DNA of 9,753 bases from Candidatus Woesearchaeota archaeon (lineage in GTDB: Archaea > Nanobdellota > Nanobdellia > Woesearchaeales > UBA525), in the NCBI GenBank assembly GCA_013331575.1, contig DUGD01000090.1:4147-13899 (forward strand). Reading direction: 5' to 3'. Positions within the stretch are counted from its first letter, which is position 1; each line of letters opens with the position of its first letter. Made by a program: the position numbers and the translations under genes. Shown here one piece after another: positions 5,821 through 9,753 of this stretch. The notes below the pieces were generated by a model. It worked only from the letters and a program-made list of their open reading frames with translations, made no database searches and was not told the DNA's origin.

Positions 5821-6849
5821 ATGGACATCGATGAACGTATGCGTCTCGTGACGCGCAACATGCAGGAAGTGATCACCGAAGAGGAGCTGCGCAAGCTGCT
5901 CGTGGAGAAAGACCACCCTGCGATGTATCTCGGCACGGCGCCCACGGGTCGGCCGCACGTCGGCTATTTCGTCTGGGCCATAAAGGTCATGGACTTCCTC
6001 AAGGCAGGGTTCCACGTCAAGATCCTCCTCGCGGACATCCACGCTGCGCTCGACAACACGCCGTGGCCGCTCCTCGAGAAACGCTACGAGTACTACAACA
6101 TCGTCATCCCCGCGATGCTCGAATCCTTGGGCGCAGACCTATCGCGTTTCGAGATCGTGCGCGGCAGCAGTTTCCAGACGAAGCCGGAATACGTCTATGA
6201 CATGTGGAAGCTCTCCACCATCGTCTCGGTGCACGACGCGCACAAGGCGGCCTCCGAGGTCGTGAAGATGGGCGACAACCCGAAGCTCTCCGGGCTCATC
6301 TACCCGCTCATGCAGGCGCTCGACGAGGAGTACCTCGCGGTCGACATGCAGTACGGCGGCGCGGACCAACGCAAGATCTTCGTCCTGGCGCGCGAGAGCC
6401 TGCCGAAACTCGGCTACCGTTCGCGCGTCGAGTTCCTCAGTCCGCTCGTCCCTGGCCTCATGCAAGGCGGGAAGATGTCAAGTTCGGTCAAGGGGTCGAA
6501 GATCGACCTCATCGATGACGAAAGGGCCGTGCAGCAAAAACTGCGCGACGCCTACTGCCCCGAAGGAGAGGCGGAAGGCAATGGTGTGCTCGCGTTCATG
6601 AAGCACGTGCTTTTCATCGTCAAGGGCGACCGCGGCGAGGAGTTCATCATCACGCGTCCCGAGAAGTTCGGCGGCGATATCTCGTTCTCGAACTACGCGG
6701 ACTTCGAAGCCGCGTACACTGCGAAGAAGGTGCACCCGATGGATGTGAAATCGGCCGTGGCACGCGAAGTGAACGTGCTCCTCGCGCCGATACGCGCGCG
6801 CTTCGTCGGTAAGGAATCGCTCATCGCAGACGCGTATCCGGAAAACTAG
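5821..6849 (+). CDS. tyrS: Tyrosyl-tRNA synthetase, archaeal/eukaryotic type
   Basis: A 342-residue class I aminoacyl-tRNA synthetase that joins tyrosine to tRNA-Tyr using ATP. The HIGH signature is HVGY (46-49) within YLGTAPTGRPHVGYF, and the KMSKS signature is KMSSS (218-222). By alignment to the Methanocaldococcus jannaschii enzyme (recalled), tyrosine-pocket residues are Y36, Y161, Q165, D168 and Q183. The C-terminal anticodon-binding part includes EKFGGDISFSNY (281-292) and HPMDVKSAV (305-313). Many stretches match the human cytosolic enzyme better than the M. jannaschii one: TRNMQEV (11-17), SGLIYPLMQALDEEYL (157-172), VPGLMQGGKMSSS (210-222) and NGVLAFMKHVLF (254-265). The enzyme is longer than the 306-residue M. 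jannaschii protein. A GTG at 5812 lies in frame, but ATG 5821 is favoured by the 30-nt distance to the TATA box. It converges on tdk with a 34-nt gap. Confidence 0.95.
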   Translation: MDIDERMRLVTRNMQEVITEEELRKLLVEKDHPAMYLGTAPTGRPHVGYFVWAIKVMDFLKAGFHVKILLADIHAALDNTPWPLLEKRYEYYNIVIPAMLESLGADLSRFEIVRGSSFQTKPEYVYDMWKLSTIVSVHDAHKAASEVVKMGDNPKLSGLIYPLMQALDEEYLAVDMQYGGADQRKIFVLARESLPKLGYRSRVEFLSPLVPGLMQGGKMSSSVKGSKIDLIDDERAVQQKLRDAYCPEGEAEGNGVLAFMKHVLFIVKGDRGEEFIITRPEKFGGDISFSNYADFEAAYTAKKVHPMDVKSAVAREVNVLLAPIRARFVGKESLIADAYPEN

Positions 6850-6883
6850 ACATCGCCCATGACGATTAAGAAGTCACGGGCAC

Positions 6884-7516
6884 TCATCCGTTGAACACGA
6901 TGTCGTAGAGTTTGGGTTTCCCCGGCACGACGTGATGTTTCCTGCAACGCAGGAAGTATTCGTCACCGTGATCAATACGCAGCACCTCTTCACTGTAGTG
7001 CGACGGTTGGCCGTTCGTAAATCGCTGCGTTCTATCACCTGGAAACAAGCACCCCTCGATCGTGCAAGCGCCTGTAGAGCGAGGGTTATCATCGGCGTAC
7101 GATATGAGTTTCGACGCGAGCTCGAACGGTTCTCCACGGAAATTCAGCTCGAGCGCTGTGCCGACCACGTAGATATTCTTGTCACGGAGATATTCAATGA
7201 CAGGGAACAGTCTGTCACCGAAGAACTGCATCTCATCGATGCCCACTGCCATGATATCTGGCGTGATATGATCAAGTATCTGCTCGGGGTTTTCCGAAGG
7301 TATCGGCCGACACTGCAATTGCTCAATCGAACCGCGCGATTGTATGACTGTTGGCGGGAAGCGATCATCGATAGTCGGCTTGAACGCGAGATAGGGTATA
7401 TTACATCGTCCGATGCGACTGAACTCGTTGATGAACTCCCGCGTCTTCCCAGTAAACATCGCGCCCGAGTACACCCGAAACCATCCTGGCACCAAAAGTC
7501 TTCCACCGAATTCCAT
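6884..7516 (-). CDS. tdk: Thymidine kinase, TK1 type
   Basis: A 210-residue protein that phosphorylates thymidine to dTMP with ATP in nucleotide salvage. The P-loop is SGAMFTGKT (17-25), a variant of the usual GPMFSGKT. The Walker B/catalytic segment is GIDEMQFF (92-99), with E95 in the place of the catalytic base. The lasso-loop region is ALELNFRGEPF (121-131), close to GLDxDFRGEPF of other TK1 enzymes. The zinc-binding part has C151 and C156, then DRTQRFTNGQPS (161-172) and CRKHH (191-195). The first cysteine pair is spaced C-x4-C instead of C-x2-C. An in-frame GTG at 7525 would add three residues, but AGGTGG five bases before ATG 7516 favours the ATG. The gene is divergent from the cysteine-repeat gene and convergent with tyrS. 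Confidence 0.93.
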   Translation of the reverse strand: MEFGGRLLVPGWFRVYSGAMFTGKTREFINEFSRIGRCNIPYLAFKPTIDDRFPPTVIQSRGSIEQLQCRPIPSENPEQILDHITPDIMAVGIDEMQFFGDRLFPVIEYLRDKNIYVVGTALELNFRGEPFELASKLISYADDNPRSTGACTIEGCLFPGDRTQRFTNGQPSHYSEEVLRIDHGDEYFLRCRKHHVVPGKPKLYDIVFNG

Positions 7517-7550
7517 CAAAACCACCTAAGTGTGCTGGAACGCCACTCCC

Positions 7551-7557
7551 TTTTATG
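7551..7557 (-). promoter_or_regulatory. TATA-like box for tdk
   Basis: Read on the minus strand this is GGGCATAAAAG, with the A/T core about 35-40 nt upstream of ATG 7516. Transcription would then start about 10-15 nt before the ATG, leaving a short leader that holds the AGGTGG ribosome binding site at 7522-7527. Confidence 0.5.
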
Positions 7558-7573
7558 CCCTTCGGTAGCAATG

Positions 7574-7582
7574 TTTTTTAAA
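7574..7582 (+). promoter_or_regulatory. TATA box for the cysteine-repeat gene (leaderless)
   Basis: TTTTTTAAA begins 30 nt before ATG 7604 and no ribosome binding site is seen. Because TTTAAA reads the same on both strands, it could also contribute to the divergent tdk, although the element at 7551-7557 is better placed for that gene. Confidence 0.55.
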
Positions 7583-7603
7583 TGGCGACGACAGCGAAAC
7601 GAC

Positions 7604-8488
7604 ATGGCAAGCAACCGGGCAGGCATCTTCGCGGGACGAAAGATGTGGCCTCCGCTCGTATGGTTCACGTTTGCGATCATCGCATGCATACTCGCTGGAT
7701 CGGCCGTCTCCGCGACGATAGGCAATATATCCGCCGCCCATTCGCCCAGCTCGAAGTATATCACGGAGTTCAACCGCCCAGCCAACTACACGCTCAATAT
7801 CACGCGCGTCCCAGGGATACTGCGTGGCGTGACCCCGAAACTCCAACCGCCGACAGATTTGCAATACGACAGAGTGCGCAATCCCGGGACGGTTCTCATG
7901 GACCCCCGTACCTGCTACAACGATCTCGCGTACTGCTACCAGACCATAGACCATCTGCCGCAGAACCGCACCACGCTTGGCAAGAACTATAGCGGGGTAT
8001 CGTCGTACGAACTCCCGGAGACGCGCATCAGGACATTCGTGTGCGTGGGCGACGACCGCGCGTGCGTGAAGAGCGCGACGTTCTGCTATTGCCCGCAAGA
8101 GACATTGCCGCCCATGTACCTCATGAACACGCGCGGCAAGTGCAGCGCCAGGACGCACCTGTGCATGAACAGCTACAGCAGCCTCACGACGTGCGACGGG
8201 AATCTGACCGATTGCCAGAAGAAATACCTCTCGTGCGGCTGCGGCGTGCAGGATTGCATCGCGCCGAAGAACACGTGCATGAACACGCGCGGACAGCTCA
8301 CGCTCTGCGAAGGTCCCATCGACTTATGCATCAAGAAATTCGGTACTTGCTACTGCGGCCCAGACATGTTGAACATGCAAACAGGTTGCTCGACATCGGC
8401 GCATGAGTGCAGCAAGGACGGCGTGATAAGCATATGCTACGGATCATTGAACGCATGCGCTCCCAGATACGACTGGTGCGATTGTTAA
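7604..8488 (+). CDS. Secreted cysteine-rich repeat protein
   Basis: A 294-residue protein of unknown family. A basic N-terminus and hydrophobic stretch (about 15-36) ending in AGSAVSA form a likely signal peptide; if uncleaved it would be a membrane anchor. The mature part has six N-x-S/T sequons (N41, N61, N65, N121, N128, N200). From residue 147 there are four repeats of C-x-G-x4-C-x6-C-x-C, starting at C147, C197, C235 and C278. The first three are followed by a second pair, C-x6-C, at 180/187, 218/225 and 262/269. The protein ends exactly on the last C-x-C (292, 294). One more C-x6-C pair (104/111) precedes them. The 24 cysteines after the signal are an even number, consistent with disulfides. 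ATG 7604 was chosen from the TATA box; the frame is open far upstream only because it reads antisense to tdk. Confidence 0.85.
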   Translation: MASNRAGIFAGRKMWPPLVWFTFAIIACILAGSAVSATIGNISAAHSPSSKYITEFNRPANYTLNITRVPGILRGVTPKLQPPTDLQYDRVRNPGTVLMDPRTCYNDLAYCYQTIDHLPQNRTTLGKNYSGVSSYELPETRIRTFVCVGDDRACVKSATFCYCPQETLPPMYLMNTRGKCSARTHLCMNSYSSLTTCDGNLTDCQKKYLSCGCGVQDCIAPKNTCMNTRGQLTLCEGPIDLCIKKFGTCYCGPDMLNMQTGCSTSAHECSKDGVISICYGSLNACAPRYDWCDC

Positions 8489-8542
8489 GCGCAATATGAT
8501 ACAGAGCAGGTACTCTGAATAACGCTCAACACTTCGCTTAAC
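8484..8542. repeat. Nested inverted repeat at the 3' end of the cysteine-repeat gene
   Basis: GTTAAGCG (8484-8491, spanning the stop codon) is perfectly complementary to CGCTTAAC (8535-8542). Inside the loop CAGAG (8502-8506) pairs with CTCTG (8513-8517) over a six-base loop. It could form a structured mRNA 3' end. No T-rich tract follows it. Confidence 0.45.
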
Positions 8543-8598
8543 GAAACATAGGAGTAGACTAACGCCGCCTTGGAGTTCCTATCGAGCATCGAGTGTTG
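8527..8598. repeat. Second overlapping set of inverted repeats
   Basis: CAACACT (8527-8533) pairs with AGTGTTG (8592-8598), and ATAGGA (8548-8553) pairs with TCCTAT (8576-8581) inside it. A 10-bp palindrome, AGCCGCGGCT, follows at 8602-8611. The outer pair overlaps the loop of the preceding inverted repeat, so the two folds could compete. It does not read as a tRNA. Confidence 0.35.
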
Positions 8599-8619
8599 TG
8601 AAGCCGCGGCTGAGCAACC

Positions 8620-8766
8620 ATGCGAGATGCGAGACAACCTGCGAGGGACGCGACGAATTCGTACATTCTCAAATTCGTGCGCAAGGAGACGTTCCGTCTC
8701 CTTCGCGAGCAGAAGATGCTCCGCGGCAAGGGAATGAACGAGCGACGGCAAGCGCCACCCTTATAA
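8620..8766 (+). CDS. Doubtful small ORF, 48 residues
   Basis: ATG 8620 to TAA 8766 encodes a very basic 48-residue peptide with a helix-like centre, SYILKFVRKETFRLLREQ (14-31). It ends inside the TATA box of dphB. There is no ribosome binding site, and no TATA box 30 nt upstream. Its composition looks more protein-like than the other frames of this gap, so it may be a small gene or the remnant of one. Apart from this and the inverted repeats, the 301-nt gap between the cysteine-repeat gene and dphB shows nothing recognisable. Confidence 0.25.
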   Translation: MRDARQPARDATNSYILKFVRKETFRLLREQKMLRGKGMNERRQAPPL

Positions 8767-8767
8767 A
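8762..8767 (+). promoter_or_regulatory. TATA box for dphB (leaderless)
   Basis: TATAAA within CCACCCTTATAAACTC lies 28 nt before ATG 8790. No ribosome binding site is seen, so the transcript is probably leaderless. Confidence 0.62.
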
Positions 8768-8789
8768 CTCCCGACGCGCACCAAAGTGC

Positions 8790-9554
8790 ATGCTCACACT
8801 CATCGGCCTAGGCTTGCGCGACGGCAATGATATCACGCTGCGCGGCCTCGACGCGGTCAAGCGCGCGGCGGCGGTCTACATCGAGGGCTACACGTCACTG
8901 TTGCAATGCTCGCACCAGACCCTCGAGGCGCAACTCGGCCGCGATGTGGTAAAACTGACGCGCGACGATGTGGAGACGGGAATCGACGCGGTGCTCACGC
9001 GTGCCAAGACCGAGGATATCGCGATCCTCGTAGTAGGAGATGTCTTCGGTGCGACGACACACACCGATCTCTACCTCCGCGCGGCACAAGCGGGAGTCCA
9101 TATCGAGGTCGTGCATAACGCGAGCGTCATGAACGCCATCGGCATCGTCGGCCTCGAGCTGTACCGCTACGGCAAGACAGTCTCAGTACCTTATTGGTCG
9201 CCCGGTTTCGAACCGACGAGTTACCTCGATGGCATCAGGGATAACAAAGCGCTCGGGTTGCACACGCTCTGCCTCCTCGACATCAAGGCGGATGAGGGCC
9301 GGTTCATGAGCGTGTCGGAAGGCCTTGCGCTCCTGCTCGCCGCCGAAGAACGCAAGCGCTATGGCGCGCTCGCCCACGACGCGCTCGTCATCGGCGTCGC
9401 GCGTATCGGCTGCGCTGACATGATCATCCAGCCAGGACCGCTCTCCGATGTCGCAAACATGGATTTCGGCGCGCCACCGCACTGCATCATCATCCCCGGT
9501 CGCCTCCACCAAGTGGAAGAGGACATGCTCGCGCACTGGATGAAGACGAAGTGA
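8790..9554 (+). CDS. dphB: Diphthine synthase (diphthamide biosynthesis methyltransferase DphB)
   Basis: A 254-residue SAM-dependent methyltransferase of the tetrapyrrole-methylase fold. It methylates the modified histidine of elongation factor 2 in the second step of diphthamide synthesis, a pathway of archaea and eukaryotes. Family motifs are clear: MLTLIGLGLRDGNDITLRGL at the N-terminus (1-20), EGYTSLL (32-38), VVGDVFGATTHTDL (81-94, usually GDPxxATTHTDL) and VVHNASVMNAIG (107-118). LYRYGKTVSVP (124-134) and GLHTLCLLDIKADEG (156-170) follow. Length is normal for archaeal DphB. The reading frame is open upstream to 8598, but the conserved N-terminus and the TATA box at 8762-8767 place the start at ATG 8790. 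P85 of the usual GDP motif is replaced by valine. It is apparently a single-gene unit here; the other diphthamide genes are not in the window. Confidence 0.94.
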   Translation: MLTLIGLGLRDGNDITLRGLDAVKRAAAVYIEGYTSLLQCSHQTLEAQLGRDVVKLTRDDVETGIDAVLTRAKTEDIAILVVGDVFGATTHTDLYLRAAQAGVHIEVVHNASVMNAIGIVGLELYRYGKTVSVPYWSPGFEPTSYLDGIRDNKALGLHTLCLLDIKADEGRFMSVSEGLALLLAAEERKRYGALAHDALVIGVARIGCADMIIQPGPLSDVANMDFGAPPHCIIIPGRLHQVEEDMLAHWMKTK

Positions 9555-9753
9555 GAACACCCCGAAATGTCTCTTTGAGAAGTTCTTGAAGGCAACGCTT
9601 CGACGATCGCAGTCTCTATGCGCAAACGAATCAACTACTCCAATCCGTAAATCGTCGACTACCATGCGCAGTAACATGGCGTAGATTTTGCAGAAGTATG
9701 AGTGCGCGTCACTACTTCACCACTGAGGACTGCGGAGCATCTACCGCGCTGCG
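9555..9753. other. Right-end region without a recognisable gene
   Basis: These 199 nt show no convincing ORF on either strand and no RNA gene that I can recognise. A weak nested stem just after dphB (AGAAC with GTTCT, enclosing TCTC-TTT-GAGA, about 9554-9586) could be part of its 3' end. A gene beginning beyond the edge cannot be excluded. Confidence 0.4.

Noticed and set aside
6932..7603. Upstream extension of the cysteine-repeat reading frame across tdk
   Set aside because: This part is antisense to thymidine kinase, which has unmistakable motifs. The TATA box and signal peptide place the real start at 7604.
7667..7690. Lipobox-like IIAC within the signal peptide of the cysteine-repeat protein (C28)
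   Set aside because: The cysteine lies in the middle of the hydrophobic core with eight more residues before a good AVSA cleavage site, so a signal peptidase I site is more likely than lipidation by the Lgt-like enzyme.
8489..8620. Possible tRNA ending in CCA in the gap before dphB
   Set aside because: No T-arm consensus, no acceptor stem and no cloverleaf spacing could be found; the CCA at 8618-8620 appears to be chance.
9183..9677. 164-codon minus-strand open frame at the right end
   Set aside because: Mostly antisense to dphB; the short part beyond dphB shows no recognisable motif or promoter.

Overview
The window looks archaeal. Three things point that way. A complete diphthine synthase gene (dphB) lies at the right end. 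The tyrosyl-tRNA synthetase is of the archaeal/eukaryotic type. Most genes are preceded by an A/T-rich TATA box about 28-30 nt upstream of the start codon with no Shine-Dalgarno sequence, the layout of leaderless archaeal transcripts. The lineage cannot be fixed from the sequence. A GC-rich euryarchaeal or DPANN-type genome is plausible. No rRNA, tRNA, CRISPR array, insertion sequence or phage gene was recognised.

Layout. Positions 1-973 (minus) hold the N-terminal 324 codons of a YgiQ-family radical SAM protein that runs off the left edge just after its CxxxCxxC cluster motif. Divergent from it is a prolipoprotein diacylglyceryl transferase-like membrane protein (1013-1825). Two adjacent small membrane proteins follow (1848-2369 and 2374-2751). 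They share sequence motifs and look like tandem paralogs. Next are a PlsC-like acyltransferase (2822-3724) and a TctA-like multi-pass permease (3808-5010), each with its own promoter-like element. A 168-residue orphan protein (5061-5567) ends just before a T-rich terminator-like tract. A 250-nt gap with a strong hairpin leads to tyrS (5821-6849).

The right part has thymidine kinase on the minus strand (6884-7516), convergent with tyrS. It is divergent from a secreted protein with four cysteine-rich repeats (7604-8488). After a 300-nt gap with several inverted repeats and one doubtful small ORF comes dphB (8790-9554). The last 199 nt show no convincing gene.

How the genes may relate. Most appear to be separate transcription units, so the neighbourhood is not one pathway. 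tyrS and dphB serve translation, and tdk serves nucleotide salvage. The left half is rich in membrane and lipid-related genes: a lipoprotein-type transferase, an acyltransferase, a TctA-like permease and two small membrane proteins. The items most worth a second look are the cysteine-repeat secreted protein, the Lgt variant in an archaeal setting, the eukaryote-like TyrRS, the paralogous small membrane proteins and the uniform leaderless promoter arrangement.
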